The notes: generated from the letters alone by a model not told the origin. 64,000 nt of DNA from Vibrio azureus (GCF_002849855.1 NZ_CP018616.1:1178001-1242000), one strand, 5' to 3'; shown: positions 10,297 through 20,868, counted from the first letter of the stretch. A program made the numbers and translations.

Positions 10297-11133
10297 TTAA
10301 GCGCTTAGCTCTACTTCGTATGATGTGAACTTTCTGATGTTAATGACACCGTTATCAAAAATTAAATACTGTCCTTTAATTCCTTGTAATATACCGCTCA
10401 CTACTGGGTCTTTGTCAAAGTTATGAGAGGTGATTTTCGTTGGATGTTGTTGCACTGGGTAACTCAGGTGAGTCGTACTTTCATTCAGTACCTCAATGGC
10501 GTCTTCACCATACTTTTGCTTGATTTCAGCAATCGTGTCTTCTACGAGAGGCAGTAGCTGTGTAAAACGTTCATGAAGTTCAATAGGATCTCCATCACCT
10601 TTTAAGAGGGTTCGCCAGTTGGTCTTATCAGCAATATGCTTTGCAATTTCAACTTCGATTAAGCCTGAAATATGACGAGTTTTTACCTTGAAAATAGGTA
10701 AGCCTTGTGTGGCGCCTTGATCAATCCAACGTGTTGGAATTTGAGTATGTCTGGTGATCCCCACTTTTAAGCTTGAGGTATTGGAAAGGTACACATAATG
10801 ATCGACTAAGCAGTTCTCTTCTCCCCACTTTGGCTCACGGCAGGTTCCTTGTTCATAATGGCATGTCTCTGGCTTCATGATGCACATATCACAACTGGCG
10901 AGCTTTTTCATACAGACAAAGCAGTGACCTTGTGAGTAACTCTTTTTGGTTTTTTTTCCGCACGAACAGCAGTGAATATTACCGGTATGAGTCAAGGTTA
11001 AAGTTTGGCCAAGGTATGGGGTAAGATCGATTTCTTCATCTCCAATAGGAAGACGGTATTGAAGCGTTTCATCAAGCGATGCACGCATTTTTTTTAAGGT
11101 GCCTTTTGCAACAATTGTCATGACATTACTCAT
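10297..11133 (-). CDS. DUF2797 family protein with zinc-ribbon cysteines
   Basis: A 278-residue conserved protein of unknown function. Cysteine clusters CCSCGKKTKKS, HCFVCMKKLASCDMC and ETCHYEQGTC (about residues 55-98) probably bind zinc. They are followed by VYLSNTSSLKVGITR and ARTWIDQG-type sequence (here PTRWIDQGATQG), which resembles a GIY-YIG-like fold start as I recall for DUF2797. The 245-base gap to trxB and the 257-base gap to the next gene show no further coding sequence. It is divergent from the GGDEF gene, so promoters for both lie in 11134-11390. Confidence 0.8.
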   Translation of the reverse strand: MSNVMTIVAKGTLKKMRASLDETLQYRLPIGDEEIDLTPYLGQTLTLTHTGNIHCCSCGKKTKKSYSQGHCFVCMKKLASCDMCIMKPETCHYEQGTCREPKWGEENCLVDHYVYLSNTSSLKVGITRHTQIPTRWIDQGATQGLPIFKVKTRHISGLIEVEIAKHIADKTNWRTLLKGDGDPIELHERFTQLLPLVEDTIAEIKQKYGEDAIEVLNESTTHLSYPVQQHPTKITSHNFDKDPVVSGILQGIKGQYLIFDNGVINIRKFTSYEVELSA

Positions 11134-11390
11134 TTATGTATTTTTTTAACAGTATACTTAAATAAGTTTATGACGCTACAGGAAAGCAAAGCCATCAATG
11201 GAACAGGATCGCTTCAAGCTTGTTGGTACTGTAATTCTGGTTTTGTGGTATCTTGGGTATTCGCAATGGGATGCTTTATGTATGAGCAAGCTTCAGGGTT
11301 GAAGAGGGTTAAATTTTATTTGTCATATTGATAGATAACTTTGTTTGAATATTAGTGATGCATTAAGTAAAGTCATCAGCCTGCTAACTG

Positions 11391-12740
11391 ATGGTTATGG
11401 ACCAGAGCAATATGAAGTGGATACATAAATTAGTTTTAGTGTTGTTAATCTTTACGGTTTCTTCTATCACATTGCACACTTTTTTTGGTGATAAACGTAC
11501 GATAAATATCACGCCGACGCAGTATCATATTTTGCCGACTAATGATGGTGCGGTTGGAGGGGAAAGCCAGTCTTCAATCACATTTCAAAATAACCGAATT
11601 ACTCTTCAATGTGACTTAAAAAAGAGCCAGTATGAATGGCCATACTGTGGTGTCTCTATTCCTATTAATCTCCAACATAAAGATAAAGGCTTAGATCTCT
11701 CCAATTACCATACTGTGCGCCTGAAATTGCGCTACATGACAAAAAATAATTCAACCAGTCCAAGTCTTAGGCTGTATCTCAAAAACTATAATCCTGCCTA
11801 TTCTACATCAGGCGAAGAGTACACGCTTAAATACAATGGCATTCAATTTTATCCGCAAGCAAAAGCTGAAGTGATTGAAATCCCGATAGCGAATTTACAA
11901 GTGATGACTTGGTGGCTGAATGACAATGATGTCTCGATTGAACACTCTGCACCTGAATTTTCCAATGTTACTGTTATTGATATTGCAACAGGCGCAGATA
12001 CGAGGCTGGGTGAGCATAAAATCATTATCGAGAAAATTGAATTTGTAGGTAAATACCTTGAGTTATCAACATTATTGTTTTTCTTACTCATTATGTGGAT
12101 GGCTTTGGGAATGGGAGTGTCATTGTATGAAATGCGTAAAAGCAAAGTGGCCTACAGAAAAGCTCGTAGACGCCATCGACATTTAGAAAAAGTCAATAAT
12201 AATCTGAGAGCACAAAACTTTCAGTTTGCGGAGCTTGCCCATCGTGATGCTCTAACCGGAGCAATGAATCGGCATGCAATTAAAGGCTGGTTGGATCAAA
12301 AAGTTCATAACGTTAAAGAAGGGGATAATGCATTTTCAATTCTTTATCTCGATGTGGATCGGTTTAAGTCAATCAATGATGTATTTGGCCATCTGATTGG
12401 AGACGACGTGCTTAGAGAGTTTGTTATGGTACTCTCAGACTCCATCACAGAAGAAGAGCGTTTAGTCCGCTGGGGGGGAGAAGAGTTTGTTGTTTTCTGT
12501 CCTAAGACCTCTCTTACTGAAGCAAAAAAAAGGGCAGAGCGACTAAGACGAAACGTTGAACAGCATCTGTGGGTACATGGCGAAAAGATGACGTGCAGTA
12601 TCGGTGTTGCTCAAATGGGTAATGAACATTTGCCGGAAACTATGGCTCGTGCGGATGAAGCTTTATATCAGGCAAAGCGTAATGGGAGAAATAGAACAGA
12701 AGTACATTACGGCGGTGACTCTGTTGTAAAAGAAGGTTAA
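11391..12740 (+). CDS. Membrane-bound diguanylate cyclase (GGDEF)
   Basis: A 449-residue inner-membrane sensor enzyme that should make cyclic di-GMP from two GTP. One N-terminal membrane helix (about 12-30) is followed by a roughly 190-residue periplasmic domain of beta-rich character. A second helix lies near 225-247, a short basic coil follows, and the GGDEF domain starts at about residue 285. The active-site loop is GGEEF (362-366), a functional variant. The inhibitory RxxD site expected five residues upstream reads TEEE, so product inhibition is probably absent. Other ATGs at 11397 and 11412 are possible starts; none has a strong ribosome site. The ligand is unknown. Confidence 0.92.
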   Translation: MVMDQSNMKWIHKLVLVLLIFTVSSITLHTFFGDKRTINITPTQYHILPTNDGAVGGESQSSITFQNNRITLQCDLKKSQYEWPYCGVSIPINLQHKDKGLDLSNYHTVRLKLRYMTKNNSTSPSLRLYLKNYNPAYSTSGEEYTLKYNGIQFYPQAKAEVIEIPIANLQVMTWWLNDNDVSIEHSAPEFSNVTVIDIATGADTRLGEHKIIIEKIEFVGKYLELSTLLFFLLIMWMALGMGVSLYEMRKSKVAYRKARRRHRHLEKVNNNLRAQNFQFAELAHRDALTGAMNRHAIKGWLDQKVHNVKEGDNAFSILYLDVDRFKSINDVFGHLIGDDVLREFVMVLSDSITEEERLVRWGGEEFVVFCPKTSLTEAKKRAERLRRNVEQHLWVHGEKMTCSIGVAQMGNEHLPETMARADEALYQAKRNGRNRTEVHYGGDSVVKEG

Positions 12741-12752
12741 CTTTTTCTCTAT

Positions 12753-12789
12753 GATACCCAAGCCCTTGTTTGCAAAGTGCTTGGGTATC
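12753..12789 (+). terminator. Hairpin after the GGDEF gene
   Basis: GATACCCAAGC (12753-12763) pairs perfectly with GCTTGGGTATC (12779-12789). The arms match the ends of the dispersed TATACCCAAG repeat, so this is either a repeat-derived terminator or a degenerate repeat copy. No strong T-run follows. Confidence 0.5.
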
Positions 12790-12910
12790 GATCTGTTTGA
12801 GTCTTTTGTTTTAGGCGAGCGCTGAACTTGTCGCTTGAAAATCTACGAATTAGAATTCACGCATCACAACTCGCGCATCATAACTTACGTCTCAAACCTT
12901 ATAGAAACAT

Positions 12911-14281
12911 TTACCAGAACAACCAACTAAATAGCGATAAAGCAATAATACAACCAATATTAAGTACCATCCCTATTCTCATCATTTCTTGTTGCTTAAT
13001 ATGGCCTGTACCAAACACAAGGGCATTAGGTGGTGTCGCAACAGGCAGCATAAAGGCACATGATGCGGCAACACCAATCAACACTGATAAAATAACAGGT
13101 GATAAGCCTAGTGCTTCTGCGATTGCTGCAAATAGTGGCACTAATAGAGCCGCACTGGCAGTATTACTTGCAAACTCAGTTAAAAACACCACAAATGTAA
13201 CCACAGAAAGAATGGTAATGAACACACCTGCTTGTTGCAGAAAATCAGCGAGGCCATTTGCAAGAAAAACACTCGCCCCTGTCGCTTTTAGGACGTTACT
13301 CAAACAAATACCACCACCAAATAGAATGAGCACACCCCAGTCGGTTGTTTTTTCGATGTCTTTCCACTCAACGGAACGAGAGACAGCCAGTAGAAGAATC
13401 GCGCCAATAGCCACTAACGTATCAAACTTAGCAAACCCACCTAACATGGCATTGATAGGCTTACTGAAAATCCAGAATATAACCGTCAGTGCGAAGATGA
13501 CCAAAGTAATTACTTTGCCACTCGTCCACTCAATTGGTTTGTGATTAAGTTCGAATTGATGGCTCAAATCTGGCTTCGTCATAGCGTATAAAATACACAA
13601 TGTGATCGGCATCAAAATGAGAGAAATAGGTAAACCCAATCTCATCCAGCCCATAAAATCTAAGCCGACTTTGCTTGCTGCAATCGCGTTTGGTGGACTA
13701 CCAACTAAGGTTGCGATACCCCCGATAGAAGCACTGTAAGCAATGCCTAATAAAACGAACAAAAATGTCTGATGGTCCTTCTCCGTATCCAGTTTACTCA
13801 TAATACCAAGCACAAGCGGTAGCATCATGGCTGTAGTGGCAGTATTAGAGATCCACATTGACAAGCCAGCCGTCACACCAAATAGCAAGAATACGGCAAC
13901 AGACATTCTTCCGCGGGCAATAAACAACACCTTATTGGCAATGGCTTGATCGAGCTTTTGTTTGTGCAGTGCCGCCGCTAAAGAGAACCCACCTAAAAAT
14001 AAGAAGATAATGGGATTAGAGAAGTTACTCAATGCAGTTGGAGTATCAAATACACCGAAAAAGACAGCAAGTACAGGTATCAGTAGAGCGGTCACACTCA
14101 CGTGAATAGCTTCCGTTAACCAAAGAACGGCAACAAAGACTAAAATAGAGAGTCCACTCACCACTTTTGGGTCGAATGGAAGAGTATTGAGTAAGGTGAT
14201 AAACAGTAGAACATTGCAAATCAATATCATACTGTTTCGAGTGAAGAAGTTGTTCTTCAATGTCACAGCGAATGCGGTCAT
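12911..14281 (-). CDS. SLC13/DASS-family sodium-coupled anion (dicarboxylate) transporter
   Basis: A 456-residue inner-membrane transporter with about eleven hydrophobic segments. Family signs are [15 protein letters not shown], the loop [13 protein letters not shown] (SNT/SPP-N motif of the first hairpin half) and a C-terminal [19 protein letters not shown]. The twin PPNA motifs are the substrate/sodium sites of the inverted-repeat fold. Likely cargo is succinate, fumarate, malate or a related anion; sulfate cannot be excluded. It stands alone between an SanA-like gene and the GGDEF gene. Confidence 0.88.
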   Translation of the reverse strand: MTAFAVTLKNNFFTRNSMILICNVLLFITLLNTLPFDPKVVSGLSILVFVAVLWLTEAIHVSVTALLIPVLAVFFGVFDTPTALSNFSNPIIFLFLGGFSLAAALHKQKLDQAIANKVLFIARGRMSVAVFLLFGVTAGLSMWISNTATTAMMLPLVLGIMSKLDTEKDHQTFLFVLLGIAYSASIGGIATLVGSPPNAIAASKVGLDFMGWMRLGLPISLILMPITLCILYAMTKPDLSHQFELNHKPIEWTSGKVITLVIFALTVIFWIFSKPINAMLGGFAKFDTLVAIGAILLLAVSRSVEWKDIEKTTDWGVLILFGGGICLSNVLKATGASVFLANGLADFLQQAGVFITILSVVTFVVFLTEFASNTASAALLVPLFAAIAEALGLSPVILSVLIGVAASCAFMLPVATPPNALVFGTGHIKQQEMMRIGMVLNIGCIIALSLFSWLFW

Positions 14282-14673
14282 TTGGTACTCCTTTGCATTG
14301 CCTTGAGTTATTTTTTATTGGCAAAAAACGTATCGTTATTGAGGTCCAATTGCAGCAAAATGCCAGTTTCTGTCAGTAGAGGTACAGAATGAAAAATGAG
14401 TATAAACCCTACAGAATTACTGGATTTTGTGGCAATTTGGCTATATTGATGAAAGAAATGTTACTGAAGTTGTTAAATCCGAGTTGCTTTGTTTTTATGT
14501 GTAAATAAAAAAGTGTGATGTTAATAATTATAAATGGGTAGAAGATTACCCATTTATCTTAAAATCTTGACAGGAAATAAGAGAGCGGTTGCTTATTTTT
14601 GTTCAACAACAGTAAGGCTTTTCATGTGAATTATATACCCAGTTGACTTCAAGATGCTTGGTTTGGAGCGAGG
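14282..14673. other. Intergenic region, 392 bases, no gene seen
   Basis: AT-rich. It should contain the promoter of the minus-strand transporter. The only recognisable element is the short palindromic repeat that begins at 14634. No open frame with a ribosome site was found. Confidence 0.6.
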
Positions 14674-14686
14674 TCACTTGAGTATA
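14634..14686. repeat. Short dispersed palindrome (TATACCCAG...CTTGAGTATA)
   Basis: A 53-base copy of the short form: TATACCCAGTTGACTTCAAG, then ATGCTTGGTTTGGAGCGAGG, then TCACTTGAGTATA. It overlaps the last 13 bases of the SanA-like gene and supplies its stop codon. Confidence 0.8.
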
Positions 14687-15378
14687 GGCTCTTGTGGACC
14701 AAGAAAGCGTGGTTGTGTGTCCATAATATAGAGATCCAAAAAGGCTTTCACCCGAGCCATCAATTCACGGATTCGCATACGGAGTTGCTGTTTCATATTT
14801 GTTGGGCCGGCAACAGCAAAGCACTGAGCATCAATTTGGTAAGCATTGGCAATAAACAGAGCACGCTCACAATGAAAGCGCTGAGTAACAATAAGGAAAC
14901 GCTCTGAAGCAAAAATTTTCTTGGCTCGAACGATAGAGTCAAGTGTTCGAAAACCAGCATAATCAAGATGAATTTGAGCCTCTGGCACGCCTGCTTTTAG
15001 AAGATCGCGTTTCATTGTCCATGGCTCATTGTAGGAACGATGTGCATTGTCACCGCTGAGAAGAAATTGCTTCACTTTATCTTGCTGAAATAGGTCGATA
15101 GCGGAATTCATTCTATGGGTATAATAGGTGTTGAGGCTTTTGCCTATGTACTTGCTTGTGCCAAGAACGACAGCAACGTCATATTGAGGTACAGCGTCAT
15201 AGGTTGTAAAAATATTATCTTTTGCCTGCTTCGCAATCCAGCGATCAATAGCCAACATGCTTAGAAATAAACCAACGAATAAGGTTAACAGAAACCAAGC
15301 TAGGTATTTTCCGAATGAGGTTACCTTGCTCTTTGACTTTGTACGAGAAATCAACGATTTTAAACGAGAAAAAAACAA
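14674..15378 (-). CDS. sanA: SanA-like envelope protein (DUF218/YdcF fold)
   Basis: A 234-residue protein with one N-terminal membrane helix (about 25-45) and a periplasmic DUF218 domain. Characteristic stretches are VVLGTSKYIGKSLNTYY, FLLSGDNAHRSYNEP, GVPEAQIHLDYAGFRTLDS and VTQRFHCERALFIA, all matching SanA. In E. coli SanA affects outer-membrane permeability and vancomycin tolerance at high temperature. The C-terminal codons and stop lie inside a dispersed repeat, so the extreme tail may differ from relatives. Nothing suggests an operon with its neighbours. Confidence 0.88.
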   Translation of the reverse strand: MFFSRLKSLISRTKSKSKVTSFGKYLAWFLLTLFVGLFLSMLAIDRWIAKQAKDNIFTTYDAVPQYDVAVVLGTSKYIGKSLNTYYTHRMNSAIDLFQQDKVKQFLLSGDNAHRSYNEPWTMKRDLLKAGVPEAQIHLDYAGFRTLDSIVRAKKIFASERFLIVTQRFHCERALFIANAYQIDAQCFAVAGPTNMKQQLRMRIRELMARVKAFLDLYIMDTQPRFLGPQEPILK

Positions 15379-15404
15379 AACGTTTAGTATCCTATGCTCA
15401 CTAT

Positions 15405-15485
15405 GTATATACCCAAGTTTGCCAAAGGTGCTTGGTTCAGCGATATCGCTCTCAATCTACCTTCTTGGTTACTTGTGCATACCCA
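15405..15485. repeat. Degenerate copy of the dispersed repeat
   Basis: It begins TATATACCCAAG and ends near GGTTACTTGTGCATA, with TGCTTGGTTCAGCGA inside. It lies in the 412-base gap 15379-15790 between sanA and catalase. Further on, GCTCCCAAAGGTCGTCTCGC (about 15716-15735) recalls the centre of the long repeat. No gene is visible in the gap. Confidence 0.5.
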
Positions 15486-15790
15486 TCATATGCGATAAAA
15501 ATCCAACTTGAGAGCCTTATTTATCATTATCACTCAATAACTTCAAGGTACTTTAACGTCAAGGCAGTTTAACTTCAAAACACTTGAACTTCTAAGCACT
15601 TCACTTTATGGAGTGTCGGGAGACCTTAGGTTACATGCTCACTAGCGAGATTTGATGGTTATGAAAGAACGCGAGCACGTTCTAGGTTATTTTTCCCATT
15701 ACAATTAGCGTTATCGCTCCCAAAGGTCGTCTCGCTGAAAACGGCAGCTCGACGACACGGTTGAGTCTTTAATGATGATAATTGTTTAGG

Positions 15791-17227
15791 TCATCGATTG
15801 ATGCTTAGCGCCATTTCTAACCCTTTACCGTAGGCCTCATCGGCTTGATAGGCGTGTTGGACATGGCGTTCTTTAATGAAATCTGGAACGCCTTCCATTG
15901 CACGAGCTGTGTTATCAAATAGCGTTTGGCGTTGTTCAGGGGTCATCAAGCGGAATAGGTCGCCCGCTTGACTGAAATAGTCTTTATCTGAACGATGATC
16001 ATAATGCTCGGCATTACCTTCAATTTGCAATGGTGGTTCAGAGAAGTCAGGTTGTTCCGCCCACTCTTCTTGTGAGTTCGGCTCATAACCAATTGTGGAA
16101 CCAAAATTGTTATCAACACGCATGGCACCATCTCGGTGATAACTATGAACAGGACAACGTGGCGCATTAACGGGTATTTGATGGTGATTCACACCTAAAC
16201 GATAGCGCTGAGCATCACCGTATGCAAACAATCGACCTTGTAGCATTTTGTCCGGTGAGAAGCTAATACCCGGAACAACGGCTGCTGGGTTAAATGCTGA
16301 TTGCTCAACTTCTGCGTAGAAGTTTTCTGGGTTGCGGTTTAATTCAAATTCACCGACAGGCATGAGAGGGTAATCTTTTTGTGACCAGACCTTGGTAAGA
16401 TCGAACGGATTAAAGTTGACTGTATCAGCTTCCAATTCTGGCATAATCTGAATATACATCTTCCATTTGGGGAACTCATGACGTTCAATGGCTTCGTAGA
16501 GATCACGCTGGTGGCTTTCACGATCTTTACCAACAATAGATTCTGCTTCTTGATCAGTAAGGTTTTTGATGCCCTGTTGAGTTTTAAAGTGAAATTTTAC
16601 CCAGTAACGCTCATTTTCTGCATTAATAAAGCTAAATGTGTGGCTACCAAAACCATGCATATGACGGTAAGAAGCGGGAATACCACGATCACTCATTACA
16701 ATGGTGACCTGGTGGAAAGCTTCTGGTAAAGAGGTCCAAAAATCCCAATTGTTGGTAGCGCTACGCATATTAGTACGAGGATCGCGTTTTACCGCATGGT
16801 TGAGATCCGGAAACTTTAGCGGGTCACGTAAAAAAAATACTGGGGTATTATTACCTACCAAATCCCAGTTACCTTCCTCAGTATAAAACTTGAGTGCAAA
16901 GCCCCGAATATCGCGTTCTGCATCGGCGGCGCCACGTTCTCCTGCTACCGTCGTAAACCGTGCAAATAAATCGGTCTTTTTGCCGATATCAGAGAAAATT
17001 TTAGCGCGAGTGTACTGTGTAATATCGTGTGTCACGGTAAAGGTACCATAGGCACCAGAACCTTTGGCATGCATACGTCGTTCTGGTATCACCTCACGAT
17101 CAAAATGTGCCAGTTTTTCAAGGAACCAGACATCTTGAAGTAATTGAGGGCCACGAGGGCCAGCAGTCATTACATTTTGGTTATGCGCGACAGGGCAACC
17201 TGCAGCGGTAGTCAGTTTCTTACTCAT
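15791..17227 (-). CDS. katA: Catalase (monofunctional heme catalase, small-subunit clade)
   Basis: A 478-residue heme enzyme that converts hydrogen peroxide to water and oxygen. The distal histidine is H53 in [12 protein letters not shown], the catalytic asparagine lies in [11 protein letters not shown] (about 126), and the heme-ligand tyrosine is Y337 in [14 protein letters not shown]. Length fits clade-3 small-subunit catalases, with no signal peptide and no C-terminal flavodoxin-like domain, so it is cytosolic. The divergent gene is the NRPS module; the 553-base intergenic space holds both promoters. Confidence 0.96.
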   Translation of the reverse strand: MSKKLTTAAGCPVAHNQNVMTAGPRGPQLLQDVWFLEKLAHFDREVIPERRMHAKGSGAYGTFTVTHDITQYTRAKIFSDIGKKTDLFARFTTVAGERGAADAERDIRGFALKFYTEEGNWDLVGNNTPVFFLRDPLKFPDLNHAVKRDPRTNMRSATNNWDFWTSLPEAFHQVTIVMSDRGIPASYRHMHGFGSHTFSFINAENERYWVKFHFKTQQGIKNLTDQEAESIVGKDRESHQRDLYEAIERHEFPKWKMYIQIMPELEADTVNFNPFDLTKVWSQKDYPLMPVGEFELNRNPENFYAEVEQSAFNPAAVVPGISFSPDKMLQGRLFAYGDAQRYRLGVNHHQIPVNAPRCPVHSYHRDGAMRVDNNFGSTIGYEPNSQEEWAEQPDFSEPPLQIEGNAEHYDHRSDKDYFSQAGDLFRLMTPEQRQTLFDNTARAMEGVPDFIKERHVQHAYQADEAYGKGLEMALSINR

Positions 17228-17331
17228 ATGCTTTTCCTTGTAATATTGATATCAACACCACTTTCCACGACTGACGAAAAGGGTTGAAAGAAGCATAGTG
17301 CGCAGGTTGGAAAGAGAGAAACTGTTATGGC

Positions 17332-17357
17332 CTATGAATGTGATAGGCCTCATTTAT
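17332..17357. promoter_or_regulatory. Possible OxyR-like site upstream of catalase
   Basis: CTAT-N7-ATAG (17332-17346) followed at the right spacing by TTAT (17354-17357) matches the middle and one outer quarter of the OxyR tetramer pattern. The left outer quarter does not match. It lies about 105-130 bases upstream of katA. Suggestive only. Confidence 0.3.
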
Positions 17358-17780
17358 GTTATTCATCTATGGTCTTGTCATTAAAAACAGCAACCATCTA
17401 ATCAAAAATAAAAACCTTACTTAACAAAAATCTGAATTCGACTTGGTTAATTTTTTGTTAAATTTCAGTGGTTTGTATAACAGATATATTAGTAATGTAG
17501 ATAGGTAATGAGCGGTAAGTCACCAATATTAATGTTGGATAAGATTTCTAACTTACGCCTCTATACGGTCCATTTTTACTTGTGTTAGTTTGCTCACTGT
17601 TGCTTTTATAAAATCAAGCGAATAGGGAATATTACCTTGATAACGCAAGCAAATTTCAGCCACCTCAGTTCGTTGAGTCGGCGAAAAATTTCAGCAGTCT
17701 CGTTAGTTTTCCCTCTTAGTTGGTCATTCATTACTTGGCAATATTCAAAAAATAAAAATAGAACAACAAAGGATTGTATT

Positions 17781-20700
17781 ATGCCCACCTCCAGTCTTAA
17801 AACTACCCATCGAGAAGCCTTTCTTGAGGAAGCGTGTGTTGAAAATGACTTATGGACTGTCTACGACCAATTTGCCAATCAGGTGGCGTTAACTCCAGAA
17901 GCGGTTGCCATACGTTTTGAGAATCGGTCAATGACTTATTCTCAACTGGCGCAGCGGGTCAACACGATCGCTTTGGCGCTTGCACGGGCAGGCGTTGTTC
18001 GTAACAGTTTGGTTGCGGTTCACCTAGAAAGAAATATCGATATGGTCGCTTGTACATTAGCGACCTTAAAATTAGGGGCGGGGTTTGTGCCTTTGGACCC
18101 GACTCTACCTGATGAGCGCAAACAATATATTATTAATCATGCGCAGCCAGTGGTGTGTATTAGTGAAACTATTATCCAAACTGCAACGAACGAACCACTC
18201 ACTGTAAACTCAGAAGATTTAGTCTCCCAACGATACGTTAAGCCCAGTGAAATTGATGCTTATGCTGACTCAGAAGCCTCATTTCAGTCTGAACGTGGAG
18301 AGATCGCGTACGTAATTTATACATCGGGGTCTACTGGGCAACCAAAAGGCGTTGCGGTCAGTCATGCAAGCCTTCAATACTTCTTTCATTCGTTTTCTCA
18401 AGTCCTCGAATTAGGTGCGCAAGACACTTTTGTTGCGTTGACGACTTTTGGTTTTGATATTTCGTTATTAGAGTTATTACTTCCGCTCACCATTGGCGGA
18501 ACGTGTCATCTGGTTTCATCGAGCGTTGCCAAGCAACCTGAAATGTTACGAGCATTACTCGATGAAGTGCGACCGACAGTCTTGCAAGCCACGCCCTCTA
18601 CGTTTGATATGCTGTTAGATGAGGGGTGGCTTCCTAGCCCTGAAACCAATATTGTTTGTGGTGGTGAAGCTTGGAGCCCTGAATTATTTTATAAGCTGAC
18701 TCAGGCCGCTAACGTTTGGAATGCGTATGGGCCGACAGAAGCAACGATTTGGACTTCACTGACCCGCATTGACAAGCAACGTGATTTATCTGCTTGCTCA
18801 TCTTTGCCTATTTCGAAATACTTTCCCGGCGCAACCTTAGTGGTGCTGAATAACCAGATGCAGCCAGTATCGGTAGGTGAAGTCGGTGAGCTTTATATTG
18901 GCGGACCTGGCTTAGCTTTGGGGTACTATCGTAACAATGAGCTAACGGAAGAAAAATTCGCTCCTCTTTCTATCGATGGCAAGCCAGAAGCAAGGTTCTA
19001 CCGAAGTGGTGACGTGGTCCGTGTTCTCAATCAAGATGAGTTTCATTATGTAGGTAGGACGGATCATCAACTTAAGCTTCGCGGCCATCGAATGGAAGCC
19101 GGAGACATAGAACACCATTTATTAGTCCATCCTCTTGTGGATCGTTGTGTTGTCGGGCTGCATGACAATGAGGGGCAAAAATATTTGGTAGCATGGTACA
19201 CAGATAAAAACCCTGCAGGGGAAATTGAGAGTGATCATACGGTACAAGATTGGGGAGACATTTATGATCACGCTTATCGTGAAAGTGAACAAGCATCATT
19301 GGATTTCGATACCAGTGGTTGGAACAGTATTTATACTGAGCAGCCGATCCCAGAGCCAGAGATGCGCCGCTGGGTGGATCGGACAGTAACAAGAATTGAA
19401 GCACTGGCTCCTAAGAAAGCGCTTGAAATTGGCTGTGGTACAGGTCTGATTATGTACCCACTGTTAGAGAAAAATGTCGATTATACTGGGATTGATCTCT
19501 CAGCCTCTGCCGTTGAACGCCATCAGCAACACATCAACGCAAAACATCTAACCAATTGTCGAGTCATTCAGTCTTCTGCTGATCAAATTTCTGATTTGCC
19601 GCATGAGGAGAGTCATGGTTTTGATACGATCATCATTAACTCAGTGGCGCAATATTTCCCTCAAAAAACTTACCTAGATAATGTGCTTAGAGATTGTCTG
19701 GTAAAAGTAGAGCAAGGGCAGGTTTTTATTGGTGATGTTATCGACTTACGTTTACAGGATGCTTACTACAGTTCGGTTATTTTAAGCAAAAACAGTCAAC
19801 GAGCTCGTGCCAGTGTCATGAGAGAAGTGGCTCTTAAAAAGCAATGGGAAAATGAACTGCATATTGACCCAGAGTACTTTCTCAACTTTGCCCACCAGCA
19901 CAGTCAAATTACAGGTGTGGCATTGATGCCTAAACTGCTTGATGACAGCAACGAGTTATGCCGTTATCGTTATGATGTCGTTTTGTATGTTGGCTCAGAA
20001 TGCCGTTCATTACCAGATAATGATTCGATTCAATGGAGCGCTGAATTTGACATTAAACAATGCTTAGAGCGAGGGGAAGACACGATCGTTGTTCATGGCT
20101 ACCCAAGAAAAAATATTTTGAGTGACTATGAATTCTTGATCAATGCATCCCAAGAAGAAACCCAATCGCATCACGTGTTGAGTGCCACTGAGCTTGAAGC
20201 TATAGCACGTCAATATGGCTATCAACTGCAGGCTTATCTGGACCTAGGGAGTGCTGAACAGGCGTTTAAGATGGCGTTATGCTTCACTCGAAGTATTAGC
20301 AAACCTTATGCTGTTGCTTCTCAAACAACGGCAAAAGTCACAACCAATTCACCTTACTCAATGGCGAAGACTTCAATGATCACCGAAGAAGAACTCCGTT
20401 CATACAGTCGAGACGTTCTGCCCGCTTACATGGTGCCGGATGTGTTTATGCATATGACGCAGTTCCCATTAACAGCGAATGGGAAAATCGATCGTAACTC
20501 GCTACCAGCGCCGACTTTTCATCGCCATACTATTCTTCAAGACGATACTGAAAGCGGCTTAAAGGGAGACATTGAGAGTAAGTTAGCCTCTATTTGGCAA
20601 AAAATATTAAGTTTGAGCTCTGAGATCAGCCGATACGATCATTTCTTTAAACTCGGAGGCCATTCTTTAGGAGCTATTCGAGTTGCCTCGGAAATTAAAA

Positions 20701-20789
20701 AAACCTTTGGAGTTTCATTACAGGTGTGTGATTTGCTGCAAGCGAATACTTTAGAACAGCAAGCGGAACTTATTGAAGCAAAACGATAA
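17781..20789 (+). CDS. Single-module NRPS: adenylation, embedded methyltransferase, carrier protein
   Basis: A 1002-residue cytosolic enzyme that activates an amino acid as its adenylate, loads it on its own carrier domain and probably methylates it. The adenylation domain shows YTSGSTGQPKG (about 180), NAYGPTEATIW, GELYIGGPGLALGYY, YRSGDVVR and GRTDHQLKLRGHRMEAGDIE (about 424-443). An S-adenosylmethionine methyltransferase (LEIGCGTGLI, about 547) is inserted before the last motif, PLTANGKIDRN. The carrier has GGHSLGA with the phosphopantetheine serine at about S962. There is no condensation or thioesterase domain. Reading specificity positions by eye gives D-I-L-Q-V-G-A-I-W-K, close to glycine codes. 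AAAGGA precedes ATG 17781; upstream TTG 17637 is unlikely. Confidence 0.9.
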   Translation: MPTSSLKTTHREAFLEEACVENDLWTVYDQFANQVALTPEAVAIRFENRSMTYSQLAQRVNTIALALARAGVVRNSLVAVHLERNIDMVACTLATLKLGAGFVPLDPTLPDERKQYIINHAQPVVCISETIIQTATNEPLTVNSEDLVSQRYVKPSEIDAYADSEASFQSERGEIAYVIYTSGSTGQPKGVAVSHASLQYFFHSFSQVLELGAQDTFVALTTFGFDISLLELLLPLTIGGTCHLVSSSVAKQPEMLRALLDEVRPTVLQATPSTFDMLLDEGWLPSPETNIVCGGEAWSPELFYKLTQAANVWNAYGPTEATIWTSLTRIDKQRDLSACSSLPISKYFPGATLVVLNNQMQPVSVGEVGELYIGGPGLALGYYRNNELTEEKFAPLSIDGKPEARFYRSGDVVRVLNQDEFHYVGRTDHQLKLRGHRMEAGDIEHHLLVHPLVDRCVVGLHDNEGQKYLVAWYTDKNPAGEIESDHTVQDWGDIYDHAYRESEQASLDFDTSGWNSIYTEQPIPEPEMRRWVDRTVTRIEALAPKKALEIGCGTGLIMYPLLEKNVDYTGIDLSASAVERHQQHINAKHLTNCRVIQSSADQISDLPHEESHGFDTIIINSVAQYFPQKTYLDNVLRDCLVKVEQGQVFIGDVIDLRLQDAYYSSVILSKNSQRARASVMREVALKKQWENELHIDPEYFLNFAHQHSQITGVALMPKLLDDSNELCRYRYDVVLYVGSECRSLPDNDSIQWSAEFDIKQCLERGEDTIVVHGYPRKNILSDYEFLINASQEETQSHHVLSATELEAIARQYGYQLQAYLDLGSAEQAFKMALCFTRSISKPYAVASQTTAKVTTNSPYSMAKTSMITEEELRSYSRDVLPAYMVPDVFMHMTQFPLTANGKIDRNSLPAPTFHRHTILQDDTESGLKGDIESKLASIWQKILSLSSEISRYDHFFKLGGHSLGAIRVASEIKKTFGVSLQVCDLLQANTLEQQAELIEAKR

Positions 20790-20804
20790 GTGGATTCATA
20801 AAAA

Positions 20805-20840
20805 TGGGGTTACGTTGGAAAGATCCAATACGTAACCCCA
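20805..20840. terminator. Bidirectional terminator between the NRPS and malic enzyme genes
   Basis: TGGGGTTACGTTGGA pairs with TCCAA-T-ACGTAACCCCA across a 4-base loop, with one bulge. On the minus strand it is followed by TTTTT (plus 20800-20804), so it should end the malic enzyme transcript efficiently and may serve the NRPS gene too. Confidence 0.75.
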
Positions 20841-20868
20841 ATAAATAACTTAAAGCAGAGCCGCAGGA

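Noticed and set aside
12828..13544. Long plus-strand open frame
   Set aside because: It lies almost wholly antisense to the SLC13 transporter, whose membrane-protein pattern is clear.
17637..17780. 48-residue N-terminal extension of the NRPS
   Set aside because: ATG 17781 has AAAGGA at good spacing, and the preceding residues do not resemble an NRPS domain.
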